A DNA stretch of 64,000 nt from Bactericera cockerelli (taxonomy: Eukaryota > Arthropoda > Insecta > Hemiptera > Triozidae), in NCBI GenBank assembly GCA_024516035.1, contig CM044961.1:17349756-17413755 (forward strand). The letters are read 5' to 3'. The position numbers were made by a program, and so were the translations under genes. The number at the start of each line of letters is the position of its first letter. The first letter of the stretch is position 1. Shown here piece by piece: positions 27,801 through 42,800 of the stretch. Below the pieces are notes generated by a model, which saw nothing but the letters and a program-made list of their open reading frames with translations, had not been told where the DNA came from and did not search any database.

Positions 27801-30800
27801 GAACAATAGTTTTTTTTGCAAGTATTCTGCTACTTGCATGGCAGCATTATTACAGGATTTTAGTTTTTTATGAACATTTATTTAAAGAGAAGACTGTAAC
27901 ACTAAGAGTCCTTGGCTCCTTGCCCCTAAAGAAGGTTGATCTTGGAAAGGATATGAATTGACAAGTGATTTGCTTTTCTTCTACATATTACCGTTTATGT
28001 AGAAAAAAAATTAAGGGAGGGAGGTGATATTAGAATACACCACCATCAACAACTCGCGATCTAATAAGCATACCGGCTGAACCATAGCACAAGCTCTGAG
28101 TTTAAAGTACTCACTACTCACATTAGCCACATGAACTACGAGCTCTACTTTGTCCTCACACTGCCAGCATCTGGTATCTGGCCAGGTCTCCATACATTAC
28201 ACAGAAACCAACTCAACATATGGCATAATATGCTGCTTACAGGTACAATACCTACAAGGTAAACGGGCCAGAAGAAGAATATGTTAGGAGAGAAAAAAAA
28301 ACACAAGAGATTCAAGGCGACCTTACCAGACTTGCCCGTCAGAGATGTGAAGTTTGTTTGTACATGGGGTTGATTTACTTGCCAAGTTGCAACTAATAAT
28401 AATTATGTTTTGTACGTACTTATAATATATTCGGACACAGGACAATGTTTGTGTATATTAAAACACATAGCTTGACATAAAACGTTCTGTTATGTTGTAC
28501 ATACCTATGTACGAGTACATAGATATTGTGAATTATGATTTTTTTACGTTACAAAAAACTTTTCCATAATAGGTACATAGATATTGTACATAGATATTAT
28601 GAATTAAGATTTTTTTCGTTACAAAATAACTTTTCCGTAATAGGTAAATTTCAAGAGCAGGATACCACACACATTTGGCATCACCCGCTCAGAGTGGGTG
28701 ATGTTTATTATTTTGAAGAGCTAGTTTGTGAGTTTTTAGCGAATGGAGGTTAGAACCCCGTCTCGAAACATCTGATAGAAGTTAAAGAGATGTAAGGTCA
28801 ATGTTAAATGTCATGAGATCCACCAAGACCAAGACATATGGGCCTATTAATTATATTAATATTATTGTTCATGATAAACTGTTTGAATGTTTATGACGGG
28901 ATGTCCCCGCCTCTTGTACAAAGTGGGTGTGGACACAATTGATGTATTTCGAGTTCCACTTAACAAGAGCAAGTTTCATTTTTATCAGTTTAATTTTATT
29001 AAAGAGAAGATCAGAAAAAGAAAGTAAAATAAAACTTTCCAACAAGATAAATGATATAAAATAATACACAATACATATGAGTATTATTAAAATAATACAT
29101 GTATTCTTACCAATTTAAAATTACCATTTTACAAATAATATTTCTACCTATTAAACAACTGCCTACCTATTCCTATTATGCATTGCGTATGACATCTAAT
29201 CTGTAAGAATATTAGTAAAAATTAGTCAGTTGTTATTATCTGAAGCAAGAGAATTTTTTTTCTAATATTAGAAATTTCTCGGAAGTAAAAAATTCGGTTG
29301 TCTCCATTAGAATTTTAAATCTTTTACTTACTGAGACATTTTATAACCTACTTACAATAAACGAAAAATTATACCGATACGTAATTATGTTTGTACAATT
29401 TTGAAAAGAGGCTGCAACACATTACCTGACCACTACCTGCAATAAATAAAAGATGAACCCATGTCAACAAAAATTGAACTGTCACCATTCCAATTTCAAA
29501 TGTCTTGATTTATTTATTTGAATTCATTTTACGGGTATGACCACCTGTCAGTATGTATTGAGAAATCCAGGTCAAATTGTCTTAATAAAGTTTAACATTC
29601 TATTTTCAAAACTCAATAAGTCAATATCATCTCTAAGGGTACTTGATATTCGTTTAAGAACCATTCACTCTGATGGTCATTGGTTACTTCTTAAGGTAAC
29701 TAGAATGCCACGTGAGGACTGGGTCTACATAATATATCCTGGTCCTTAAAACGTGCCATCGTTATACGTAATGAAACACATACTATTAGAATACCTATCA
29801 ACGAGAAACTATCAGGTCCATCGAGGAAAAACGTCATTACTGTCAATATTACATTGAATACTGTAAAATATACTGTTTTTAACATTGGTATTTTATATTT
29901 AAAAGGTTTTCATACAGCCATAAATACTCTTAAGTTACACCCACAAAAAGAAACCGGTACTCTGCGGAAACTAAAACTGAAATTAAATGAGGCTAAACGA
30001 CCTTAAGATGAAGTTAAGGTTAAAATAGAATTGAATCCGAAAGCTAAGTTGGTGAAAAGAAGCGAAAAGAATGAAGCTAAAAGCAAAAATAAGTAAATTG
30101 AAAATAGTGATGGTATTCACCAAATGTCTAATGTCCTAAACCTAGACTTTCATAGTACATAAAATAGTAAATACATGCATGTCTGTATCTCAGGGTGTGA
30201 AATATCTTGTTTTAGGTAATCTATTTTTTATCTTTGATTATTCTAACCCAAATGTTCAAAGTTATTTCATTATCTACCACAATCATGACATTGTATCAGT
30301 AATATCATGATCCCTGCGCATGATGTAAAAGGATCTGAGCTCTGATTGTGTACCTAGACAAGTTGGTTTCTTCAGATATGCATATAGTCCTCTAGTTGTT
30401 TAATCAGATCTACAAAGCCCAGATTATGAGGTTGAGTTGGTAAGTGCATGTCTGCACCACATTCCGCTGTTTCTGTTCTGTTTGTCTGCTTGTTCTGGTG
30501 TATTCCATGTCATGATGATATCTATTTAGAGTATCAACTCAAGTTATGGCACATCCTATGTGTTGAGCCATAACGCTAGACATCAGACGAGGGGTTCTGT
30601 ATAGAATTATGTATGTATACTGTACAGTACATCCAAAGAATACGTCATATACTTAGCTAGACTAAGATATTCCATATGGCATAATATCGTTCATATATTG
30701 AATGATATATGTTCTGTACTTATATACATAGGTGACTGAATATATAGTATAATCATCATATGTGGACAGTCACAGTGAAAGTATGTGTATGTGTGCGGCT

Positions 30801-33800
30801 GTAATAAGTGAGTTCGATGGTGACATGAATAGTAAAGTATACACTGGTCTATAGAAGACTCTGTAGGACCAATACCTACTAATACTGTTTGTAGGTATAA
30901 AAGTACGAGTTTATTTATTTCATTGACCAATTGTACAGGGTTTTTCTGATAGTTAAAATTGAGCTCCCCCAGAAAAGTCTTGCACTATTAGTTTTGGATC
31001 AAGTGAAGGAGGATAGCCGTTGTTTCCGATATTCTAATCAGACGGAAAATAGAGACAAAACGTGGACGCGTCTGAGAAGTGGCTGTGGTAAGTGTGGTAT
31101 GCAGGACTATTATTCCAGCAGTAAGCCCAAGGCAATAATATGTGGTATTCCTTACAAGAATATTGATTCCTAATTACCTATAGGTGGTAAGAAATCTTTT
31201 CAGTTCTTTGCATAATCTTCATTAAAATTATTCTTTTGTAATGAAGCATCAATTTGAAATTTTGTCTTCGTCGGTTGATGTGGTAAAAGTCTCTAAACCC
31301 TGTTCAAAGGTCAAAGTTCCACCATTTTATGTCAACTGCCAACTTTGAACCCTGTCAATAAGGTACCCGGAGAGACATATGGTATCCAGCGAGTTACTAT
31401 ACTTGGCATATAGAAGGCAACATACCTTACTCGGCGCTCGTACCGAAGCTATGCTGTAACTCCTCATAGTGTACATACCATCAATATACTTACCGAATAC
31501 ATATGTATATGTATATACTTATATACATTGGTGGTCGAGTGGTCTGAAGCCCTGTCCGACAGTTAGTTGGTTTGGTGATCAAATCCCAATCATTGCATGT
31601 TTCTGCAGGTTTTATTTGGGGATTTAATTCAATAATTATAATATAATTATGAAAACTTATAATAACGATTAGCGATAACTAGAAAAATGATGGATTTAAG
31701 GGACTTACAAGTCCTTTCAAGGCAGTATAAAGTATCTGACAGGTCATTCATATCAATATGTCAAGAATATTCGTCAGATAAAATAAAATAAAATAAAATA
31801 AAGATGACCGATAAGCAAATTGAGCATACTTAAACATACACAGACACACCATCTTGGTGCATTTGGAACATTTGGAAGACAAAAATAAAGAATATCTTAC
31901 AAACCCCGTCATACAAAATGTATGAAGTGTTTGTACCAACTTACTTGGTAAAATAAATCAAATTGCAAAATTGGTACTTATTGGAAGACAAAAAATCAAT
32001 GTGTAATTATAATAAATTACATTAGGTAGATTATTATAATTATGTCTGATATATAAAACACACATCTGTGCATGTCTGGCTGACTATGTCCTCTTAGGGG
32101 TTGTCTGTTTACAATACCACAGCCCAAACGGTAACAGATATTGAAATTTTCATGAGAATTGACTCCCCCTAAACTACCGTTAAACTACCTAGAAAATTAT
32201 CAAAATTAAAATATCTTACCATTTTCATGGAGGACACCAGCCACGGGAAAAAAACCTTAACGGCGAGAAAGTGCCGGGTTTTAGCTAGTGTCTGATAAAA
32301 TTGGTCTGTAAGATCTACTGTCCTTACCCTGCAGTGCTTTTGTCTTCATCAATATCTATCATTACCATTATGTCTATTATGGAATGGATAAGGAGAATAT
32401 TTTTCAAACCACTACGATTATCCTTCAATCTTTTAATAGTTCATGCATTTTCAAGTGATCTCATTTCATGGATAGGTTTAAGTTTGATTTCCTCCAGTAT
32501 GAATAGACGCAAGAAAATACACTGAAGGTTAAATTGTAATTATATCAGTATGGAATAAACCCGAACCCCACTTCTTGTGCATAATGAGAAAGGTTAGACA
32601 ATAATCGTAATTGTAAGAAAAAAACTGACAAGAATGGTAGAGACCTAGAGGGAAATTCAAAGCTATGGTGTTATCCTGCTTATGTAGGTCTGGTAGACTG
32701 GGGTAAGTGGGAACAGGCAGACACCTAGAGCTAAGACTGGATTGAAATTCAAAGCTATAATGCTATCATTCCTATGTAGGACATTTACCCATATGTTGCT
32801 ATGATATTATAATATCAAGCTAGGCTTAATTTTTTAGTTAATTAATTATTTTCACTTTATTTTTTTTATACAAAACAATCAAAAATAAATTAATAACAAG
32901 GAAAAAAAAATATGGAACAACATTATTTTAATTTATATTTATAATCGTCTTGTAATCCGAGGCAATGTTAATGCCTTAAACATTCTCTGCCACTTAACCC
33001 CGCCACTTAATCATATGTAGGTACAAGTGAAGACACGCTATTAGCTTCACACTGTAAGTTTCTAAAATACCTAACCTACCGCATAGGTATAATAAAATGG
33101 TTAACAAATAGTAACCCTGAAGAAATCTCAATAAAATTCCATTGAAATTCTTTCAAAACGTTTTATTCAAGCTATGAATGAATTCATCGTAGCTAAAGCT
33201 ATTAACTTTGCGTGGTTACAAGAAAATGACATGACAGAAGAAACCTTGTGTAAGGATCTTCTGCCAATAAAAAATGGTGTTAACTTTTCTCTCATAATTT
33301 ATCTATGAGGCGTCGAAGAAGTAGGAACTTTAATAAATATGTGGTTATGTGGTGAATATTACCTACTGAATAACTAAATTCTCCAGGATATCACGAATAC
33401 TGACATCATTGCTGTTCTTTAGATGTCACAGGCTTGTATTCTATTCTTATGTAGGATAATAAAAGTGGTTTCAACTTAAGTCTCCTTGGCAATGGAGGTG
33501 TTGTTCAGTATCTTTGAAGGAATTTGTATTTGTAAATGGAAAATGAATGTTGAGTGCATGATCACATTAATCACTGTCTTATCGAGTCACGAACCCTGAG
33601 ATCACCGTCCTCCAGATTAGAAGTCCATTGTACTACGGGTGGGTGTTTCTTTTAGTTTTTCAGGAAATGATCTGGAGGAATGATCAGCAGGAATGTATGA
33701 GTGTTGGAAATGAAAACTTGGAATTGACTTCCTTGGTCATTTCTTTGGAACGTAAAAGGTAATGGCTTAGTCAGGTGGATAATAATAATAACTATGAAAA

Positions 33801-36800
33801 TTCTCACCAAAGATTCATTTACAAGAAAATCGACTCACTGATCACTTTTTTTCTTACTCAAATTTATTTGATGGCTTTTACTCAGTTACTATCACTTACT
33901 ATGGTAAACCATCATAATATGGTAGCCCGTGAAAATAAAATCTCCTCGCTGTTTGTTGGATGAGCTGATAAGTTTATGCTATCATAATGTAAATTATCTT
34001 CTTCTCACTCTTTATTTTGCCTGACTGACTGATCTGATCTATTTATGTTGGTGTACAGGGTGTCCCATCAATGTTGGTGGACACTTCAAATTTCTCTGCC
34101 CCTGATAGAGTTTTTGAAAAATAAACCCTGTATAAAAAATTCCATGGACATTATTAGGGTGATTAGGACATTTACCCTTGGATATTTCTTTTTTAAAAAA
34201 CTCCATCAGTTGGCGAGTAATTTGAGGTGTCCAACTTTGGTGGGACACCCTGTAGAGATATAGTGCATTGGTAGTTGAGTGGTTAAAATTCTAAAACTCA
34301 ATTACACAAAGTTAACATCAAATGTCATAAGCTTAATATTCCGGTAAGTATCTTTGGAACAAAATTACATCGCGTTGAAATTTTATCGACAGAGTTGTAT
34401 AATTATTACCTATCTGCAGTGTGTATGATAAAGTTAATTGACTTCGCACCAGGCTCGGGTGTTATGGCATAAGACGGCAGTTATGCGGAGCTAGAGGCCA
34501 TGTTAGTTGTGACGTAGCTTGTATTGAGACTGTAAAGGTGAGCTTTGCAGCTTTATTTCTACACCGCTTCGGGGGAATACGTTTGCTACTACGTATGATA
34601 GTACGGAGTTATACGATACTCACCTATATGGCCTATAGCTTATAGGTTGTATCTATTATATCAACGTCAGAATTAGAGTAATTTTTTAAAGAACTTTAAC
34701 TGACCGTTTGAAATCCATGACTCCGTTGCGTATTATTAATGGTTTAGCTGACCTTTTAACTTGAATAATTCACGGGATCGAATTCCTTGCATAGTTAAAA
34801 AAAAAGGTAAGTGGCTTTAAATGAACATATTTCTGATTCTCGGTAAAGGCGGCACTCTGTGAAAATAGATATTCCAGAGGTCGCGGGTTCAAAACCCAGC
34901 TGGGACATGACAAGTTATCCTCCCATTTGGGATTTTCACCACATAATAATACGTCTTGGGCTTACTGCTGGAATAATGGGACTTAAAAGTCCTTATCGGG
35001 CAGTATAAATAAGGCGATATCATTATTATTATATTGATTAAAATAAACAATTTATGATCAAGTATTTAAGCTTTTTCACAATGAAATTACTTTGTAATTA
35101 CTTACTATAAAGTACGAATGTAAATAATATAGTCTTTTTTATACCTAAAAGTAACTACTATTAAGAATCTTGTCTAGACAATCTAGACATGTCCAATAAT
35201 TGTCCATGAATATAAAAGTCACCCAATGATATTAATACATGTAGTTTGTATCTCTTTGATAACAAAACTTACAGAAATAATAATCTTCTCAATAATAATT
35301 TACAGTTCTTAGCCTCCTGTTATATATCTCGCTAGAAAAACTAATCTAAATATTCTATAAAATTCTCTAGATATTCTCAAGAAGCGAAAACGCGCGACCT
35401 ACATGCCGAGATCTATATTGGGAAAACTAATGATAGCCATCAGTTGTAAACACATTGTATGCCCTTAACCCTAGCACTCCCAAGCTTTGTTAGGTAACAA
35501 ATACTCCCAAGGGGGGGGCACAAAGTACCCACATAGAAAAATAAAGAAAAATCTTGATTTATTTAAAAGTTTCAATTGTTTCTCTTTATTTATGAATAAT
35601 GAAAAAATAAAATCAGGTTTTTACACTTCTCTTTTACTAATTTCTTAATTTGAGGCCAATTTAACGGCTTTTCCTAATTTATCAATTCTGAACAAATGAA
35701 ATCAGGTTTTTACACTTCTTATTTACTTATTTCTAAACTTTGAGTAAATTTCTCTGTAGTAAGTAAATTGTTTGAGCCGACCTCCGTGGTCTAGTGGTTA
35801 GCATGCTTGACTACTGACTCGTAGGTTGCGGGTTCGAATCCCGGCCGGAGCGGAATTGCGGGTTCGAATCCCGGCCGGAGCGATTTGGTCGGACAATTCT
35901 GACAAACATTGAAAAAACTCACGTTGTCGTTTGAAAAAAAAACTACACTAGAATATGAAAAACAATATTTCTGACAATTACATGAAATTTCAGCCAAATT
36001 GGTACTGTATTATCAAAGTTACGAGCATTTTTTCTAGGTGTGGGTACTTTGTGCCCCCCCCTTGGGAGTGCTAGGGTTAAGATCTAGCCAGGCTCCTATC
36101 CGCACCGAAGAAAACCTTCGAATTCACCACTCTACAACGCCTTGAGCTGATCTGTCGGATAATTATAAAATCAATCCACAATATTATAATATTCTGCTCT
36201 GAATCTGAGAGCTAAGTCTGTTCTCTGGATTTGAGAATGCTTATAAGTCTTATAACTTAAAACTAACTACGAGTAACTCGGTAAGCACTGAGAACCAACA
36301 AGATTAGATATTTTATTATTTAAATATCTCTTTGGCCTTTTTTGTTCTCTGAGTACCACTAAAAGATAAATAAAAAAATCGTTGAAACAGCGGAATTTCT
36401 ATCTGAAGTTTGATAGTTTGAATCCAGGACATTGGAAAGTTTTATAGCCTCGTTGAGGTTCCCAAAGCACAGATAAATATGTACATTATTTGGCACATCT
36501 ACTTATGCTATAACCTGGCATGGGGATCTAGACCCTGCGGCGGCATTAGTCATGTGGAATTTCAGACGATAAAAAACAAAACAACAATTTTGCATTGCAA
36601 TTAATTCTACAGGTTGTAGTATTTTTATTAAAAAATAAATACAAATATTATTATTATTACTATCAAGCTCGCCGGTAGGCGAGCGCTCGTCAAGTAGCGC
36701 CAGCCCACCGGCCTATATTAACACGAAACAGAGTTTATATGTATTTTGTTTTATTGTTTTCGCCCACTTCCCGCTAACTTTTATCAATTTTTATTTCAAA

Positions 36801-39800
36801 TTCGTAATGAGACGCGAAAATAAATTGTGTTTCACGAAAGCGCGAGATTCCTACGTACAGTTAAAGTCGTTTTCTGGCCACGCCGAAAATCTTGAATTTC
36901 ATGAAAATATTCATACAGGTTTTTTTTTTCTTCAGACCAATTTTCTGTCAAAGGTACAGCAATGTGTGCTTGTCGTGGAAAGACGTGAGCTACGTTTTTG
37001 GATAGGGAATTTTTATTTCTGCATACCTTTTATAGTTTCAAGTATTTATTTTTTATAGGATAGGAGATATAGCCTTCTAAAATAAAACCGGAAAGTTGCA
37101 CAGAGCCGCCCCTGGTTATCTTGGAGCTGCGATTCTAGTATTTTTCGAAAGACCTTATCATAGGAAAAAATATAAAAATATAACCAAAGTATTACACTGG
37201 ACCAATCTTGAGTTATAGCCTTTGAAAGGAATACTTATTATGGAGCCCAGAGCCGTCTATTGTTATCCTAGAGATGTATTTCTGGTGTTTTTAGAAAGGT
37301 CTAGTCAAAGGGAATGAGATCACTTAATTTCAGATGGTTGAAACAAGTAGAAAAGTCTTTAAAGCCCTCTAAAGGAATATCTATAATGAATCCTGGAGCC
37401 ACGCCTAGTTATCCCAAGTTGATGACTGAAGGTTCTTTCTAAAGATCTAATTACGCAGAATTATACTACGATGTAAATAAAATTTTAGAAAAATCAGCGA
37501 CAGTGTGAGACATAAAAAGAAAAAACTGAATTTAGATTTATGAGAGTAACAAAAAATCTTCGCCTCACATATAACTTAAAATATGGGTGGGATACAATCG
37601 TGTTTGCTTCATCCAAGCTGCCAGCAGACCGTTTAGTCAGAACGGGAATAATAACGTTTTATAACTTCATTAAAAGATTTCTACATCAAGAGGTAAACTA
37701 GGTCTATATTATGAGAAGTGTATAAAATATTGGCCAGTTAGAGGAAAAATATTGATTAATGTAGATCAAAACAATGATAAATTATAATAAAATATTATGT
37801 ATTGAGCAGTCTCTGTGGTCGTCGACTGGTGTAGGTAAAACACAAAGTTTTGCAAGGTGACCTGGGTTCGAATCCCGGCTAGGTAGAATTTTTTTTTACT
37901 CTGTACTTTGGATGTCCGGTTTTCTCGTGAGAGAAAAAAAAACAGTAGTTGGTAGTTTCAGTCAACCTCCTATGACTGTTTAATTTCGAACGAAGTGAGT
38001 ATGGTACTCGATCAACATTGATTTGTCACATGTCACAATCTAATTATTTATCTACCTATGTATGTAACATGATATAAGTTGCTTTTTTTGTCCAATGCTT
38101 GCTTATTAATTTATAATTATTAAATGTATAATTATCTAGTATAATTTCTCACTTCTTCTGTTTATATTTACCTACTGATTATGCTGAATTGACACCATGT
38201 TTAGTAACTCGAAGTTAGGCAAATATGTGGGTCAACATTTCTTAGAGCCATAGTAAGAGTCACTTTCATTTCCCTCTTTATTTTACCAAGATCGAATTTC
38301 CATCTTCCTACCATGTACACAGGTACATAATATAAATAAAATTGTATTGCAAACAAAACCACGAAACAGAGTTGTCCGTTTTTTAACGAGTTCATAACTA
38401 ATTTTTCAATACAAAGTTAAAACACTAGTTTATTATTAATGAATTGTTGTTAATGGATTTTAAGATTAAATAGGTATCTTTTTTCTTCATTATTATATAC
38501 TGTTTGAAGTTCCACAACAGAAGCACCAATTATCACACCAACCTCATTTAAAACGATTGTGATCAGTTATTGCATTTGGTTTTAACGTCCTGATTTGAAC
38601 TAGTCAGGACGGGGGGTTTTACCCTCCATTTGCTGGGAATCGTTCCAGCTACCTACCTACATTTACCTCACCCAGCCTGGGTAGGGCTGTGATTCCAGAC
38701 TCACGTGGTTAGAGGGGAAAAAAATATTAGAAAAGTCTGCAACAACCGGGAATCGAACTCGGACGGTTTAGGGAAATGTACATTATGTAATTCAGTTTTT
38801 TAAAATAGGAGGTGGAGCTTCTAATCTATTGATACACTTGAAACTAAAACACCCAACAAATTTTGTGAACCGAGATTCATCTCCTGTAAACGTTCTGAAT
38901 GCAAAATAATTGTGAGATTTAGATAGTGTACTGAATAATGAAAGAACCAGTGCTTTTGTACTTGGTTCTTGAGTGATTACTCAAATCCATTATTCCATTT
39001 ACATCCGCTCTCATAACCTCAAAAACCAAGTACAAAAGTAATTGGATAAATACTCGGTACTTTTAAGTAATCGATTACTGAAGTACCAGTTCTATGAAAT
39101 ACTCGATATCACCCATCTCTAATTATTGCCAAAAATACTGAAAAGGGATACTTTTCTGTTAGTGAACCTCGGCAGTGGGTTTCAAAATTTGAAAAGATCA
39201 ACAAAATTGCTGAGCGCTCTAGTGTCACTCAAATAAGGAATACACCTGTTATCTCAATATTTCTCCTCTCTTCAGCATGTACTATGAAATATTCTTTTAG
39301 CATCTTTTCAAGGTTTTTTTTCTATCTTTTTTTTCCTTGCAATTGTAATTATTTACAGAATAGTAAAACAAGGTAGTGTCACCTCACTACTCGTACTTCA
39401 ATATAAATTACCCAAAATTTTATATGATAGTCTTATAATATTACTGCGTATCGCAACATCCTTAAATGAAAAGTCTTTTTTCTTTTATCTGTTGATTGTT
39501 GATTAGTTTTTATTTCATCTAGGTATCAAAGGAAAATCAATTAAATCAAAAAGTAGTGATATCCCCCAAAAAACACTCCGTGTACAAATAGTCGTCAAGT
39601 GTTGGAATGATTAAAAAGAACTGATATCAAAAACGTCAATTTTCTATGTTTGAAGGAATTATTTTTCACGTAATTAGTCTCTTGATAATTCAACCAAAAT
39701 AATAGCCTCACAACAACAATTCACCTTTGAGCAAACTTCGATTTGGTATTTTGAGAATTTAACCAAAAAATAGCCACACAACAAAACAATGCTCTTGTAA

Positions 39801-42800
39801 GAACAATGTTGCATAATTACAGAACCATTGTTCTTACAAGAGCATTGTTTTGTTGTGTGGCTATTTTTTGGTTAAATTCTCAAAATACCAAATCGAAGTT
39901 TGCTCAAAGGTGAATTGTTGTTGTGAGGCTATTATTTTGGTTGAATTATCAAGAGACTAATTACGTGAAAAATAATTCCTTCAAACATAGAAAATTGACG
40001 TTTTTGATATCAGTTCTTTTTAATCATTCCAACACTTGACGACTATTTGTACACGGAGTGTTTTTTGGGGGATTACTAATTCTACAGGTATACCTATTAG
40101 CCAGATTTGATCATTATCTATTTATCTTGTATTATTTTCCATAAATTCTGTTGTAAATCTCGGTCCTTACTGTCACATCTTTAAGATCCCTGATAGATTA
40201 TATATTATAAACTAATTAATTATTTAAACCCCCCTGGTCATAATCATCATAGGTCTTCAGTTTCTGATAACGATCGAAATACACTGGAGTCTTCTCCGCC
40301 TAATTGATCACTTGTATTGTATAATTATTATTATTATTTTTATAGTAGGTATTCTAATAATTTAGTTTGCCCGTGGCAGAACAACTGACAATTATCATCA
40401 TAGACCCATCTTTCTTGTGTTGACCAAGGCGATTCGAAAACGGTAATTTCAAAAGCACATTTTGATGTAACGTGAATCTAATGGGTACAAAACACATAAT
40501 TATGGTTTCGTGATCCAAAAATAATAGGTTTTAAGTATCTGTTGTTTGATATTTTTAGAGGAAGTTTTGAAAAGATTCAAACAATTGTTTGAAAAGATTA
40601 ATAATTTAATAGGAGAAAGTACCTATTCAAGTTTAAGAGGCAACTTCATTGAGCTGGAAACAGCTAGTAGCATCAACAGGGCAAGAGTTCGAATTTGAGT
40701 GATCACCCACCAAGTCCTGACCTTACTGGACGTTGCTCAATTTGAACATAACGTGCCATCGAGGCTTTGCTGGAGCCTCACATTAATTTATGTATAAGGA
40801 ACTAATTCTTTTTGTTTAAATTTAGATTTATTAGAGTGTGCAAAAATACAAACCAATTCTTGAAAATCTCACTATGATTTATTTATTTATTTATAGCATG
40901 ACTTTTTTTTAAAAATCTTATGATCTGATAAGATTTTTTCTAAAAATTGGGATTTGAGAATACTCATGCCTTCAGCATTGATTTGACAAATAAGTAATAT
41001 AGGATCAATATTTCTTGAAGTATCTCACTATGAGATTTGAACCGACTCATTATGTATTTTTTTTTTGGCATTGGTAAGCCATTTCATACAGCCAATTCTC
41101 TCATTATGTATAATACGAGTAATGTATGTGTCTTCTTCGTCATTGTCATAGCAACTATTAGTACTGCCTGTAAACATACAGGCTCTATCTCCGACACTAA
41201 AACCAATTAACCAAACGACAGGGCAGGCATCGAACTCATGGCAGAACGGTTCTCGTCCTCTTGCTGTTTTGCTGATGGGTGACCTTGAACAAATCAGCTA
41301 CCGCGCTCGAGAACATTAATCCGTTGCGATTCTTCAGGGAACCAAAATCCTCAGGAATGACCTTGAGAAGTAGAGTTTGGTCAGTTTGGTACACCAGAGA
41401 AGTGTAGATTTTAAAAATCGAGAAATGGCGGCTTGGAAAAAGTGAAATAAAATCAACTTCTTCTTTTTTTCTCAAGTAACAAGTAACCTTTTTTTTAAGT
41501 AACCTGTTTGGGAGTTTTTAGCAAGAAATTTAGTGTTAACACTTAAGGCATTACTATTAGTATGTATTCATAGGTTTGTAGTATGCATTCCCTATGAATA
41601 AAATTAATTTTATAGAAATTTTGCAGGTACATATGTATCGGTATTGTATTAAATTACAAATAAATACCTATTACTTCTAGTCTTTTACAAACACAGATAG
41701 TTGCTTTCTGAGAAATAGATGAAGAAGAGGTAGGAAAAACAAAACAAATGAGCTACTGTCACACCATCAGAAATGGGTTAATACAAAATTAGCATGTTGC
41801 ACAATGCACACTTCAACCTTGAACAATAATTAACTATTGAGTCACCAGATGGTAGGAGAGGGTTGAAGAAATATAACAGCCGAAGAGAGACTAGTGCTTT
41901 TAGTTCAGAAATAACACTTGATTCTATCTCATCCAACTAAACAGTCAATACTTCAATTTTTCAAAAAAACCTCCGGATCAGGTTTTGAAAACGCAGTCTT
42001 CGTGACAAGCGGCACTAACTTCTTGATTACAGGGGTCGGCACTTCTCCTGTTATACGGACATGCACCGACTCGTATTCATGAAAGTGTAATCTGTGATGT
42101 AAACAAAATTCACCTCTGCACTTTTGCTGCATCAAAAGTTTCTGCTTAGCTCCGGGCTATTAGGTACAAGGTACAAACACTACCTGTCTTCCTTTGCACC
42201 TTCCTGATGGAGATGTCTTCAGGAGGATGGAGACTCTGTGAAGGATGATTAGATGCAGAAGACGAGGGTGCATCAGAATGGAGTCTATGCAAATTTAGTA
42301 GCCTTACAGATAAAATGCAGTCTTGAGATACAAATGGATGATCCTATGCAAATTTCATTTGCTGTTATGCAAGTTTTGTATTTCCTTTGTTGATTTCCGC
42401 CGTTGCTAGGAATTCAAATTTTACTATGTGCGACAGAATAACTTTGCTTTTGATTACCGGCGTTGTTTTCTTCTGTCCATTCTCTGCAAACAAATCATCA
42501 CCCCTCCAGAACCAATTTCGAAAATAGGGAGAATAAGTTATGTAATCAGAAGCAATTGCCTTGCAGCTTGTAAAATGGTCGAGGTACTTTCAAAATTCAG
42601 TGAATTCCTAAATTATAATGAGAGAAACAATGTCGAATCCATTGTTTATAATAGAAAATAACTATCAGGGCAGAAGTTCAATACGTTCATATTAACAGGG
42701 CAGTTGAGCGGAAACTTGAAAAGACGCATCACCTGTGGAACATCACCTGTGAATGAAGACCGAGTTACTTCTTCTGTTCATGACGCTTGAGCTGAATACA

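Larger units (their letters stand above)
19178..34055. other. Cht7 intron 1, 3' part: repeats only
   Basis: Apart from the SINEs, MITEs, family Q copies, Helitron and microsatellites listed separately, this is AT-rich sequence with no supported exon. The one compositional outlier is a GC-richer stretch at about 22850-23110 with an 80-codon minus-strand open frame lacking ATG. Confidence 0.55.
36081..39560. other. Cht7 intron 1, central part: no gene seen
   Basis: AT-rich. A small GC-rich palindromic patch (CTCGCCGGTAGGCGAGCGCTCG-like) lies at 36667-36690. Two family 3/SINE-like copies are listed separately. ORFs here are short and not recognised. Confidence 0.5.

Noticed and set aside
29537..29749. 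70-codon plus-strand ORF
   Set aside because: No recognisable domain or splice context. Length is within chance expectation for this window.
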